This document shows, piece after piece, positions 22,631-30,835 of a stretch of 42,328 nucleotides of DNA. The translations under genes were made by a program, and so were the position numbers. The notes under the pieces were generated by a model that saw only the letters and a list, made by a program, of their open reading frames with translations, did no database searches and was not told the origin of the DNA. Source of the DNA: Pseudomonadota bacterium (lineage in GTDB: Bacteria; Pseudomonadota; Alphaproteobacteria; Rhizobiales; Beijerinckiaceae); assembly GCA_021777915.1 (NCBI GenBank), contig JAJYCZ010000006.1, forward strand, positions 1 to 42,328. Direction: 5' to 3'. Each line of letters starts with the position of its first letter. Positions within the stretch are counted from its first letter, which is position 1.

Positions 22631-23356
22631 CTAATCGACCCGCAGGCCGGCGCGCGCCGACAGGGCGCGGCGGGTCCTTGCGTTCAATTCGCCGGTGACC
22701 GGCAGATGGCTGGCGCGCTGGAAGGCTTCCACCGCCCGGCGAGTCGCCGCGCCGTAATCGCCGTCGGCCTTGACCGGCAGGCCGAGCTTCGCCAGCGCCT
22801 TTTGCGCCGACAGCACTGCACGCGCGGCGCTGGCGGCGCGCATTTCGGGCGTGACCACCCCGTCGTCGGCGATCAGAGCGCCAAGCATGTCGCCTCTTGT
22901 CCGCGGCGGCGCGACGGTCGCCGGCGCCGGCTGGGGGGCCTCGGCGGCGGCGGGCGCTTCGGCCGCGGCCGGCGCGGCGAAGGCGGCCTCCTGCGCCGGA
23001 TCGACCGGTTTCAGCGCGCCTTGCGGAACCTCCTCGTTCAGAAGCCCGTCCAACGCGCTCGGGCGCGGCGGCGGGGCCGGCGGAGCGATCTTGAACGTCG
23101 CGCCGAACAAGGGGGCCGGGTGGCGGCCATGCTGCAGGAACAAGGCGTTGACGGCCACCGCCGCCAGCAATCCGCCGAGCAGGACGGCGCCGAAGGCGGG
23201 GGTGCGATAGCGCCAGAGCGCGGCAAGGCGCCACGGCGCGGTCATTTTCGAGCGCTCGGCCCGGGCCCCGGCGCCTTTGCGCGCGGCGCCTTTTTCGGGG
23301 CGGCGCGGCTCCAGGGCGACGAAATCGAAATCGGAAGCGGCGGCGATCTCACGCAA
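22631..23356 (-). CDS. Peptidoglycan-binding domain membrane protein
   Basis: A 241-aa protein anchored by one helix (about residues 54-75, FGAVLLGGLLAAVAVNALFL), with a cytosolic basic N-terminus, a long Ala/Pro/Glu-rich periplasmic linker and a C-terminal PG_binding_1 domain (about 172-236: AQKALAKLGLPVKADGDYGAATRRAVEAFQ, quoted in part here as LPVKADGDYGAATRRAVEAF). It should tether the inner membrane to the cell wall. The GTG start overlaps the stop of the kinase gene by 8 bases, so translation is coupled; an ATG at about residue 38 is an alternative. Second gene of a three-gene operon. Confidence 0.87.
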   Translation of the reverse strand: MREIAAASDFDFVALEPRRPEKGAARKGAGARAERSKMTAPWRLAALWRYRTPAFGAVLLGGLLAAVAVNALFLQHGRHPAPLFGATFKIAPPAPPPRPSALDGLLNEEVPQGALKPVDPAQEAAFAAPAAAEAPAAAEAPQPAPATVAPPRTRGDMLGALIADDGVVTPEMRAASAARAVLSAQKALAKLGLPVKADGDYGAATRRAVEAFQRASHLPVTGELNARTRRALSARAGLRVD

Positions 23357-25163
23357 TTTTCTTCACCTGGTCGTTGGAGCGGGGAAGGTCGGGCGACGCC
23401 GGCGGCAAGCCGCGGCGGGCCAAGGTTTCGATGTTCACGCTTTTCGCCATCGGCGCGGAGCGCAGGCGGCAGTCGCGCGGCAGGCGAACGGTGACGCGGG
23501 CGCCCTGACCGGGCGCGCTTTCGAAGGAGAGCGTCCCGCCGTGCAGGCCGACGAGGCCACGCACGATGGACAGGCCGAGGCCCGCGCCCTCATAGGGCCG
23601 GTCGTAGGTGGCGCGCGCCTGGAAAAAGGGAGCGCCGAGGCGCGGCAGGTCCGCCGGGCTCACGCCGATTCCGGTGTCGATGACGGCGATCTCGACGAAG
23701 GCGCCGTCCGGGCGGGCGTTGATCGCCACGCTGCCGCCCTCGGGGGTGAATTTGATCGCGTTGGACAGAAGATTGAGCAGGATCTGCTTGCAGGCGCGCC
23801 GGTCGGCGACGATCTCGCCGACCTCCGGCGGGCAGGCGCGCGACAGCGCGATTCTTTTTTCCTCGACCTTCAACCGCATGACGTCGCCGCAGAAATCGAT
23901 CAGGCCGCCAAGGTCGAAACGCTCGGGCGCGATCTCGAAATTGCCGGCCTCGATTTTCGACATGTCGAGAATCGTGTTCACCAGGCCAAGCAGATGCTGG
24001 CCGGACTGGTTGATGATGCCGGCATATTCGCGCGCCCGCGCCGGGTCCTTCGGCGCCATGGAGGGATTGGCGAGCATTTCGGAAAAGCCGATGATCGCGT
24101 TCAGCGGCGTGCGCAATTCATGGCTGATATTGGCGAGAAAGCGGTCTTTCCAGGCGATGGCCCGTTCGCTTTCCGCGCGCGCCTGCTCCGTGGCCTCGCG
24201 CGCCTCCTTCGTCGGCGTCACGTCGCGCAGGATCGCCATGACGACGCTCCCGGCCGCGCGCGAGCGATGGGCGCGCATATCCACCCAGATGAAGCGCGGA
24301 ACGGCCGACAGATCCTCGTCCACGTCCCCCGCCCCGGCCCGCAGCCGGAATTCGGCCTCGACGACGTCGTCGCTCGCGGCCGCGTCGGCCAGGGTCTTGA
24401 GAAAGGCCGGACGGTCGGCGACCTGAATCCGCTCGAACAGGCCGCGACCCATGAGTTCGCGGCGCGGGTGGCGGAAGGCGTTGGCGGGGTCGGTCACCAG
24501 TTCGAGAACCGAGCCGCCGCGGTCGAACTGGATCACCAGATCGCCGACGGTCGCGGTGAGTTCGCGGTAGGCGGCCGCGGCGGCAATGGCGCAATGGCCG
24601 CGCATCTCGGCGACGCGGGCGCTCCAGGCCGCAAGCAGGGCGCCATAGATCATGGCCGCGGTCGCCGTCGCATAATCGACCAGGCTCACGCCGGAAACCG
24701 GATGCAGCCAGCCCAGCGCGGTGGCGGCGAAGAGGACGGCCATGGCGGCAATCGACGCCGCCGCGCCGCCATAGGCGAGCCGCGGCTGGCCGCCGAGCGT
24801 CGCCTCCAGCGGGCCCAGCAGGAAACAGGCGAGCGCGCCGACCGTCAGCCCGCCATGGGCAAGGGTCAGCGCGATCCCGAACAGCGGAACGGCGGCGGCG
24901 CTGATCGCCTGCGCCAGATCGAAGCGATCCCAGCGCTGCAGGACATAAACCCCGGCGAGCGGCGTCAGCAGGAAACCGAAGGCCGCGGCGTCCCAGGGGC
25001 TCGGCGCGCCGCGCGCCAGAAGATAGACCGGCGCGAGCGCCATGAAGGGAAGGCTCAAGGCCAGGCGAAGCGCGATATAACGGTCGCGCCGCCAGCGTTC
25101 GAAATCGACCGGCCGCGCGCCGTGTTCGGCCTTGGCTGATTTTTGCCCGGAGAGGCGCGGCAT
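23349..25163 (-). CDS. PAS-domain sensor histidine kinase
   Basis: A 604-aa hybrid-free kinase. The N-terminus has about six hydrophobic helices (residues 30-190), then a PAS domain (about 205-320, from LTATVGDLVIQFDRGG), a coiled linker, a DHp domain with ISHELRTPLNAIIGFSEML and an ATPase domain with NLLSNAIKFTPEGG, DTGIGVSPADL and GAGLGLSIVRGL. No response regulator is adjacent. The gene starts an operon with a peptidoglycan-binding protein and DUF1491. Such membrane PAS kinases in rhizobia sit in cell-cycle phosphorelays (PleC/DivJ/PdhS-like); whether this one does is unproven. Confidence 0.93.
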   Translation of the reverse strand: MPRLSGQKSAKAEHGARPVDFERWRRDRYIALRLALSLPFMALAPVYLLARGAPSPWDAAAFGFLLTPLAGVYVLQRWDRFDLAQAISAAAVPLFGIALTLAHGGLTVGALACFLLGPLEATLGGQPRLAYGGAAASIAAMAVLFAATALGWLHPVSGVSLVDYATATAAMIYGALLAAWSARVAEMRGHCAIAAAAAYRELTATVGDLVIQFDRGGSVLELVTDPANAFRHPRRELMGRGLFERIQVADRPAFLKTLADAAASDDVVEAEFRLRAGAGDVDEDLSAVPRFIWVDMRAHRSRAAGSVVMAILRDVTPTKEAREATEQARAESERAIAWKDRFLANISHELRTPLNAIIGFSEMLANPSMAPKDPARAREYAGIINQSGQHLLGLVNTILDMSKIEAGNFEIAPERFDLGGLIDFCGDVMRLKVEEKRIALSRACPPEVGEIVADRRACKQILLNLLSNAIKFTPEGGSVAINARPDGAFVEIAVIDTGIGVSPADLPRLGAPFFQARATYDRPYEGAGLGLSIVRGLVGLHGGTLSFESAPGQGARVTVRLPRDCRLRSAPMAKSVNIETLARRGLPPASPDLPRSNDQVKKIA

Positions 25164-25545
25164 GGATGGCTACTCGACGCGTAGAAAACTCGGATTGGCC
25201 CCCACAATGCGCCCGCCGCGTTAAGCAGCCTCTAAAGCCGCGGCGCCCTGGCGCCCCCCGCCGGGCCTCATTGTTCCCTTATGGTTTCATCTTCCTTGCC
25301 TGCCCCGTGGCTTCAAGGCGCGGTCCGCGCGCGTGGCGGATGGCCCCGGCGCAGGAAACCGCGCCGGATCGCGCGGGCGTTTTCCGCTTGGTTAAATTTT
25401 CGCGACGTCGCGCGCGGGCATTTGAGCGAAGAATTTGAATTGATCTCGACGCCTTGGCTTTAGGCTTCGAAGCCGATGACGCCATCTGCTCCCGAGCGGG
25501 CCGATGGCGGACGGTCGAAAGGCCAGAGGTCGAAGGCGAATTGAA
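25164..25545. other. Divergent intergenic region
   Basis: About 380 bases between the PAS kinase and the DUF5330-like gene. It must hold both promoters; AT-richer stretches are at 25260-25300 and 25390-25450. No convincing ORF, RNA gene or box pair was identified. Short frames here are Arg-rich and shadow-like. Confidence 0.45.
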
Positions 25546-25824
25546 ATGTTTCTGCTGCGCTGCCTGTTTTGGCTTGGACTTGTGTTTTTTCAGATCGCCC
25601 AGCGCGAGGGGGGCGCTCCATCGGCCTTTTTCAATCCCGCCGGCGCAAGCCAGAGCGCAAGCCTCGACCGGATGGCCGCGAAAGCCGCGGCGCGCCATTG
25701 CCAGGCCCGGCCGGGCGCCTGCGTCGCGCTCGCGGCGAAATTTACGAAAATCGACGCCTTGGCCCCCAGCCGCGACACGCTGACGGGGCGCGACCGCAAG
25801 ACCGCATGGCGGGAAAGCGACTGA
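25546..25824 (+). CDS. DUF5330-like small membrane/secreted protein
   Basis: A 92-aa protein starting MFLLRCLFWLGLVFFQIA, a hydrophobic anchor or signal typical of the rhizobial DUF5330 group (FLLR-FWLGL), followed by a helical part with the pair CQARPGAC. AAGGCGA precedes the ATG; a longer frame from 25504 has no RBS. The function is unknown; location is probably the inner-membrane periplasmic face. Its stop codon is embedded in the A tract that forms the mucR terminator on the opposite strand. Confidence 0.7.
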   Translation: MFLLRCLFWLGLVFFQIAQREGGAPSAFFNPAGASQSASLDRMAAKAAARHCQARPGACVALAAKFTKIDALAPSRDTLTGRDRKTAWRESD

Positions 25825-25854
25825 AAAAAACCCGAAGCGGCGAACCGCTCCGGG
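25824..25854 (-). terminator. Intrinsic terminator of mucR
   Basis: A 10-bp stem with one mismatch (25831-25840 with 25845-25854, loop cgaa) is followed on the minus strand by seven T (25830-25824). It lies about 54 bases after the mucR stop. Confidence 0.85.
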
Positions 25855-25907
25855 CTGGAAGGCTTTGCTTGGCGCGAACCGAAAAACCGATCCGTGGAAA
25901 TCCTCGA

Positions 25908-26324
25908 TTACTTGCGGCCGCGACGGCGCTGCTGGCCGAGACCCATCTGTTTGGCCAGATGTGAGCGCGCCTTGGCGTAATTGGGCGCCACCATCGGATA
26001 ATCGGGGGCAAGACCCCATTTCTCGCGATAATCTTCCGGCGACATATTGTACTGGGTGCGCAAGTGCCGCTTCAAGGATTTGAACTGCTTTCCATCCTCA
26101 AGGCAGATGATGAAATCGTTGGTGATGGATTTCTTGATCGGAACCGCCGGCTTGGGCGCCTCGGTCACGATCGGCGCTGAGCCGCTCGTCACGCGCACAA
26201 GCGCGGCGTGGACGTCATTGATCAACCCCGGAAGGTCAGAGACCGGGACGGAATTATTGCTGACATAGGCGGAAACGATGTCCGCCGCCAGTTCAATGTA
26301 GTTCTGCATGTCTGAGTCGCTCAT
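25908..26324 (-). CDS. mucR: Ros/MucR family transcriptional regulator
   Basis: A 138-aa zinc-finger regulator that in rhizobia controls exopolysaccharide, motility and cell-cycle genes and represses its own promoter. The N-terminus ([26 protein letters not shown]) is the oligomerisation region. The finger reads [19 protein letters not shown], with Cys74, Asp77 and His87; the usual second His position is Gln91. The signature [13 protein letters not shown] and [10 protein letters not shown] follow, then a basic tail. AAGGAG lies 12 bases before the ATG. It has its own promoter about 140 bases upstream and a strong terminator. Family assignment is secure; the finger's metal binding is open. Confidence 0.95.
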   Translation of the reverse strand: MSDSDMQNYIELAADIVSAYVSNNSVPVSDLPGLINDVHAALVRVTSGSAPIVTEAPKPAVPIKKSITNDFIICLEDGKQFKSLKRHLRTQYNMSPEDYREKWGLAPDYPMVAPNYAKARSHLAKQMGLGQQRRRGRK

Positions 26325-26462
26325 CGTTTTCTGAATCTCCTTGGCCGGTTTTCATCTTTTTTCCTGAGACAGCCGGACAATCGACCCCGTCGCCTCGAAT
26401 AGTCAGCCTTGAGCTATTGAATCGTCCCTTAATCTTCTCAATAGGGCAGGGCTTCGCATTTT

Positions 26463-26490
26463 GCAATATCTCCCGAAGGGTTAGTGTCAA
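26463..26490 (-). promoter_or_regulatory. Predicted mucR promoter
   Basis: Leftward TTGACA (26490-26485, perfect -35) and TATTGC (26468-26463) with a 16-base spacer, preceded by an AT-rich block like an UP element. Predicted start near 26456 gives a leader of about 130 bases. Confidence 0.5.
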
Positions 26491-26523
26491 ATTTATTCAC
26501 AAATATGATTTTTTCGCCGGGTC

Positions 26524-26539
26524 TCAACTCGCGAGTTGA
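26524..26539. promoter_or_regulatory. 16-base perfect palindrome (operator candidate)
   Basis: TCAACTCGCGAGTTGA is fully self-complementary, lies 34 bases upstream of the mucR -35 box and about 260 bases before the oligopeptidase start. It looks like a dimeric regulator's operator; which regulator is unknown. Confidence 0.4.
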
Positions 26540-26796
26540 ACCAAAGGCCAAAATAGAATTCGCTTCCGGCCGGCGCCGCGACCCGTCGGCGAGGCGCCAT
26601 TATTCTTCCCCTCGCGCCATGAAAATAGTGATGCGCCGGCGATCTCAGCCTTTCCCGCCGCCGCAAGCAACAGGACGGCGCGCGGCAAGAAACCGGGCGG
26701 GACAACCTCCGCGAACATCATCGGGAAAACCCGCTTGGCGAAAGCCGAGGACCGGGAAATATTGGTTCGCCATTCCCCGGAGCGACGATCGACGCC

Positions 26797-28905
26797 ATGC
26801 CCTCCTTTTTCTCGAAAGCCCTGAAGACCCGAGCGCCCCGCGCGAAAAAGCGCCCGCTGCGCGTCATCGCGCATGGCGTCGAGCGAATCGACGATTACGC
26901 ATGGATTCGCGCGGAAAACTGGCGCGAGGCGATTCGCGACCCCGCGGCGCTGCCGCCGGACATCCGTGCGCTGATCGAGGCGGAAAACGCTTATTCCGAG
27001 GCGGCGCTGCGGGGACTGGAGCCGCTCGCCGACAAAATCTACGAGGAAATGACCGCGCGGGTGGACGAAACCGATTCGGCCCCGCCCGCGCGCGACGGCG
27101 ACTGGCTTTATTACAGTCGCTTTCGCGCCGAGGGCCAGCATGAGCTGTTCTGCCGCAAGGCGGCCGGCGGCGGTCCGGAACAGATCCTGCTCGACGGCGA
27201 CGCGCTCGCCGAGGGCAAGGACTTTTTCAGCCTCGGCGACGCCGTCCATTCGCCGGACCATCGCCTGCTCGCCTTCGCCTGCGACGAGCGCGGCAATGAA
27301 CTGCATCGGATCTACTGGCGCGACCTCGCCACCGGCGCAACGGGCGCCGACGTGGTCGAGAACAGCGACGGAACCATCGTCTGGACCGGGGAGTCCGCCA
27401 GCTTCCTCTATACGCGGATGGACGAGGACTTCCGCTCCTCGGAGGTTTTCCTGCACCGGCTCGGCGCCGATCCCTCGACCGACCGCCTCGTCTTCGCCGA
27501 GCGCGATCCAGCCTGGTTCGTCCATCTGCGCGCCGCGCGCTCGCGGAAGATGGCGATCGTCAAGGTCAGCGACCACGATTGCGCGGAGAACTGGCTGGTC
27601 GATCTCGACCGGCCGGAGGCGCCGGCGAGAATCGTCCTGCCGCGCCGCGCCGGGCTGCGCTACGAGGCCGAGCCCGGCCGCGACCGCCTGTTTCTGCGCA
27701 CCAACGCCGACGGCGCCTTCGACTACAAACTGGTGAGCGCGCCGCTCGACGCCTTCCCTTCCGGCGAATGGCGCGAGGAAGTTCCCCACCGGCCGGGCCG
27801 CATGATCTTCAACGCCTCGGTTTTCGCCGATTACCTCGTGTGGCTGGAGCGCGAGGACTGCGCGCCGCGCCTCGCCTTCAAGCATCTCGGCGGCGGGGCT
27901 GAGCATCGGCTCGATTTCGCCACGCCCTGCCATCATCTGCGCCTTCAGCCCAATTTCGAATTCGAACGGCCGATCTTGCGCTTTTCCTATTCGTCGCTCG
28001 CCGAGCCGGAGGAAATCTTCGACTATGACCTCGTCGCGCGCGAAAAAACCCTGGTCAAGCGCCAGAAGGTGCCGAGCGGCCACGACGCCGGCGCTTACCA
28101 GACCCGCATGGTCTTCGCGCCCGCCCCCGACGGCGAAAAAGTTCCGATTTCCCTGGTGTGGCGGCGCGACCGCAAGCCCGGCCCCGGCCCGCTCCTGCTC
28201 TATGGCTATGGCGCCTATGGCGTCGCCTTGCCGGATTCTTTTGATGAGTCGCGTTTCAGCCTGATCGACCGGGGTTTTGTCTACGCCATCGCCCATGTGC
28301 GCGGCGGGACCGAAAAAGGCTCGCGCTGGTACGAGGCGGGCAAGCTGGAGCGCAAGGCCAACAGTTTTTCGGATTTCATCGCCTGCGCCCGGCGTCTCTG
28401 CGCGCTCGGCCTGACCGAACCGAAGAGGATCGTCGCCGAAGGCGGCAGCGCGGGCGGCATGCTGATGGGCGCCGCCGCCAATATGGCGCCGGAGCTTTTC
28501 GGCGGAATCGTCGCCGAAGTGCCTTTCGTCGATGTCGTCAATACGATTCTTGACGCCAGCCTGCCGCTGACCCCGCCCGAATGGAACGAATGGGGCAATC
28601 CGATCGAGGACGCCGAAGTCTTCCGAAGACTGTTGTCTTATTCGCCCTATGACAATGTGAAAGCGCAGGACTATCCGCCGATGCTGATCGAAGCCGGGCT
28701 CACCGATCCGCGCGTGACCTATTGGGAGCCGGCGAAATGGGCGCAGCTTCTGCGCGAGCGCATGACCGGCGGCGGGCCGATCCTGCTCAAGACCAATATG
28801 GAGGCCGGCCATGGCGGAGCCGCCGGCCGTTTCGACGAACTGGAGGAAGCCGCCCTGCGCCAGGCTTTCGCGATCGCCGCCACGGGCGGGGAGGTTGAAG
28901 CCTGA
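26797..28905 (+). CDS. ptrB: Oligopeptidase B (S9 prolyl oligopeptidase family)
   Basis: A 702-aa cytosolic serine peptidase that cleaves short peptides after basic residues. The N-terminal beta-propeller (about 70-430) starts after DDYAWIR. The hydrolase domain carries the catalytic Ser551 (EGGSAGGM), Asp637 (LTDPRVTYWEPAKW) and His672 (EAGHGG). Further hallmarks are LLYGYGAYG, AHVRGGTEKGSRWYEAGK and SPYDNVKAQDYPP. Length is typical. Start at 26797 has no strong RBS but leaves a normal N-terminus. It converges with the acidic membrane protein gene, the two stops being adjacent (TGATCA). Assignment to oligopeptidase B rather than prolyl oligopeptidase rests on overall pattern. Confidence 0.95.
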   Translation: MPSFFSKALKTRAPRAKKRPLRVIAHGVERIDDYAWIRAENWREAIRDPAALPPDIRALIEAENAYSEAALRGLEPLADKIYEEMTARVDETDSAPPARDGDWLYYSRFRAEGQHELFCRKAAGGGPEQILLDGDALAEGKDFFSLGDAVHSPDHRLLAFACDERGNELHRIYWRDLATGATGADVVENSDGTIVWTGESASFLYTRMDEDFRSSEVFLHRLGADPSTDRLVFAERDPAWFVHLRAARSRKMAIVKVSDHDCAENWLVDLDRPEAPARIVLPRRAGLRYEAEPGRDRLFLRTNADGAFDYKLVSAPLDAFPSGEWREEVPHRPGRMIFNASVFADYLVWLEREDCAPRLAFKHLGGGAEHRLDFATPCHHLRLQPNFEFERPILRFSYSSLAEPEEIFDYDLVAREKTLVKRQKVPSGHDAGAYQTRMVFAPAPDGEKVPISLVWRRDRKPGPGPLLLYGYGAYGVALPDSFDESRFSLIDRGFVYAIAHVRGGTEKGSRWYEAGKLERKANSFSDFIACARRLCALGLTEPKRIVAEGGSAGGMLMGAAANMAPELFGGIVAEVPFVDVVNTILDASLPLTPPEWNEWGNPIEDAEVFRRLLSYSPYDNVKAQDYPPMLIEAGLTDPRVTYWEPAKWAQLLRERMTGGGPILLKTNMEAGHGGAAGRFDELEEAALRQAFAIAATGGEVEA

Positions 28906-28911
28906 TCAGGC
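28900..28911. other. 12-base palindrome at convergent stops
   Basis: GCCTGATCAGGC spans the oligopeptidase stop (28903-28905) and the complementary stop of the next gene (28906-28908), which abut without a gap. Its small size makes terminator action doubtful. Confidence 0.3.
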
Positions 28912-29922
28912 GCTGCGTTCGAGGAACCGTTTCAGCTCGTCCATCGAGGCGAAACGGTAGACGCCATGCGCGGTTTCGGCGTCGATCGTGCCGTCGACAT
29001 ACAGGGTATAGCGGGCGCCGTTGGCCTCATATTGGCCAAGAATCGCCGGGGTCGGCGGCGGGGCGGTCTCTTCTTCCGGCTCCTCGTGAATGGCTTCGCC
29101 GCGAGGCTCCGGCGCGGGCTCCGGAGCATCGTCGGGCTCATGCGGCGCCAAACCTTCGGCCGGCTCATGCGCGAGCGCCCCGACGTCCTCCGGCTCCCCG
29201 ATCAATTCCTCGACGGCGTTTTCCCAGCCATGACCAGCGTTCACAGCCGGTTCGACGACAGGCTCCCCGGCCTCTTCCTCCGCCGGATATTGGTGGGCCG
29301 GCGCCTCGCGGGCGACGGCGGCGGGCGCCAGGGCCTCGTCGGCGGCGGCCTCGTGAACCCGGCGCTCCCGGAACAGGTCTTCCTGGGCGGCGACTTCTTC
29401 GGCGACCGCCTTTGCCAGCCAATCGCCGTTCTGGTCGGCAATCTCTTCTTCAGGCGCGGCGTCCTGTTCCACCCTGCGGGCCGCGCCGAAGGCGGCTGCA
29501 TAGGTCGTGGCGCGCGTCATCCAGGCCGGCGGCGGCGCGGCGAAAGTTTCCGCGGCCGGCGCGGGGGACTGCTCGACGGGACCGTCCTCCTCCGCAATGG
29601 GTTCCTGCTCGGCCTCGGCCTCCGCCTCCAGCGCCTGCTCGACCGGCGCGGGCGCCGCGACCGGTTGGGCGGCGGCGCCGTTCTGGCCGGCCCTGGCGAG
29701 GAACAACGCCACCTGCGCGGCGGAGGCGGACATGATCTTCAATTGCCGCAGGATCAGGCCCAGAGCGATCAGGATCAGCCCCGCGCTGAAGGCGACCGTG
29801 CCCGAGATCACCATCGACCAGCCGCGCTCGACCTGGATATAGCCATAGCTGTTCCCGGCGACGGCAAGGCCGACCAGGAAGACAAAGACGCCGAAGACGA
29901 TGACAGTTCGATCTGCTTTCAC
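28906..29922 (-). CDS. Acidic Ala/Glu-rich membrane protein, unknown
   Basis: From the GTG at 29922 the product has 338 aa. Two membrane helices lie near the N-terminus (VIVFGVFVFLVGLAVAG and VISGTVAFSAGLILIALGLIL), followed by a very acidic, Ala/Pro/Glu-rich region of about 220 residues that is likely disordered. A compact C-terminal domain reads ILGQYEANGARYTLYVDGTIDAE then GVYRFASMDELKRFLE. The layout is typical of rhizobial proteins of unknown function with a small sensor-like C-terminal domain. A start at 29985 is possible. It is divergent from sodB and may be linked to the envelope. Confidence 0.72.
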   Translation of the reverse strand: MKADRTVIVFGVFVFLVGLAVAGNSYGYIQVERGWSMVISGTVAFSAGLILIALGLILRQLKIMSASAAQVALFLARAGQNGAAAQPVAAPAPVEQALEAEAEAEQEPIAEEDGPVEQSPAPAAETFAAPPPAWMTRATTYAAAFGAARRVEQDAAPEEEIADQNGDWLAKAVAEEVAAQEDLFRERRVHEAAADEALAPAAVAREAPAHQYPAEEEAGEPVVEPAVNAGHGWENAVEELIGEPEDVGALAHEPAEGLAPHEPDDAPEPAPEPRGEAIHEEPEEETAPPPTPAILGQYEANGARYTLYVDGTIDAETAHGVYRFASMDELKRFLERSA

Positions 29923-30046
29923 GCTGGCGAAAACCTTTCTCCGCGAGAGATCGTCGGGGCCCGGACGCCCCCGAATCAAGAGCATAGCGGAAATTTGCTT
30001 AAAATTGATTCACCCCTTTGCGCCGGATTGGCCGATTTTTAAGTCC

Positions 30047-30075
30047 TTGCGCCCCGGAAACGATCTTTCTACCCT
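30047..30075 (+). promoter_or_regulatory. Candidate sodB promoter
   Basis: TTGCGC (30047-30052) and TACCCT (30070-30075) with a 17-base spacer, 48 bases before the sodB ATG. The match is moderate and resembles alphaproteobacterial housekeeping promoters. Confidence 0.35.
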
Positions 30076-30123
30076 GCCGCCGCGCCGTCTCTCGCCGGCG
30101 CATGACACTCCCAGGAGAAACTA

Positions 30124-30723
30124 ATGTCGTTCGCACTCGATCCCCTTCCCTATGCCTATGACGCGCTGGCGCCTCATATGTCCGCGGAAACGCTTGAGTT
30201 CCATCATGACAAGCATCACGCGGCCTATGTCAACAACGCCAACAATCTCATCAAGGGAACCGAATGGGAAGGCCTGTCGATGGAGCAGGTCATCAAGGGC
30301 TCCCACGGCAAGAACCCCGGCGTTTTCAACAATGTCGCCCAGATCTACAACCACGCCGAATTCTGGAAATATCTGAAGCCGAATGGCGGCGGCAAGGTTC
30401 CCGGCAAGGTCGAAAAGGCCCTGGCCGAGGCCTTCGGCTCGGTGGACAAGGCGATGGAAGAACTGGCCAACGCCGGCGTCACCCAGTTCGGCTCCGGCTG
30501 GGCCTGGCTCCAGGTGAAGGACGGCAAGGTTTCCGTCGCCAAGACCCCCAACGCCGAAAACCCGCTGATCCACGGCGCATCGCCGATCATGACGATCGAC
30601 GTCTGGGAACACGCCTATTACATCGACTACCGCAACCTGCGTCCCAAGTTCATCAAGACCGTCATCGACAGCCTGATCAACTGGGAATATGTCGAAGCCC
30701 AGTTTGAGAAGGCGATGGGCTGA
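30124..30723 (+). CDS. sodB: Superoxide dismutase [Fe]
   Basis: A 199-aa cytosolic enzyme that converts superoxide to oxygen and peroxide. Metal ligands are His27 (LEFHHDKHH), His77 (IYNHAEFW), Asp159 and His163 (DVWEHAYY). The Fe-type marker Gln73 is in FNNVAQIYNH, and FGSGWAWL is present. An AGGAG site lies 7 bases before the ATG. It is monocistronic with a candidate promoter upstream. Iron rather than manganese use is inferred from these residues; cambialistic use cannot be excluded. Confidence 0.96.
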   Translation: MSFALDPLPYAYDALAPHMSAETLEFHHDKHHAAYVNNANNLIKGTEWEGLSMEQVIKGSHGKNPGVFNNVAQIYNHAEFWKYLKPNGGGKVPGKVEKALAEAFGSVDKAMEELANAGVTQFGSGWAWLQVKDGKVSVAKTPNAENPLIHGASPIMTIDVWEHAYYIDYRNLRPKFIKTVIDSLINWEYVEAQFEKAMG

Positions 30724-30835
30724 TCCAACGCTCGCCGGGCCGCCCGATAGTCCGTCTTCGGACGGGCGTCTGAAGTAGCCCCATGTTGGGCGGCCCCAAA
30801 CGACCTAGATGCAGCACCTGCCCAAACACGCCCGA

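Larger units (their letters stand above)
26325..26796. other. Regulatory intergenic region between mucR and the oligopeptidase gene
   Basis: About 470 bases. It holds the mucR leader (26325 to about 26456), the mucR promoter, an AT-rich block at 26480-26520, and a 16-base palindrome. An inverted repeat ctattga/tcaatag (26414-26420, 26438-26444) lies at the 5' end of the mucR leader. The right half (26560-26796) shows no clear gene; a promoter for the oligopeptidase is expected but not recognised. Confidence 0.5.

Noticed and set aside
23277-25139. 620-codon plus-strand frame opposite the PAS kinase
   Set aside because: Antisense shadow of a clear kinase gene; low-complexity Arg/Gly/His composition.
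26524-28812. 762-codon minus-strand frame opposite oligopeptidase B
   Set aside because: Antisense shadow; the catalytic triad is intact on the plus strand.
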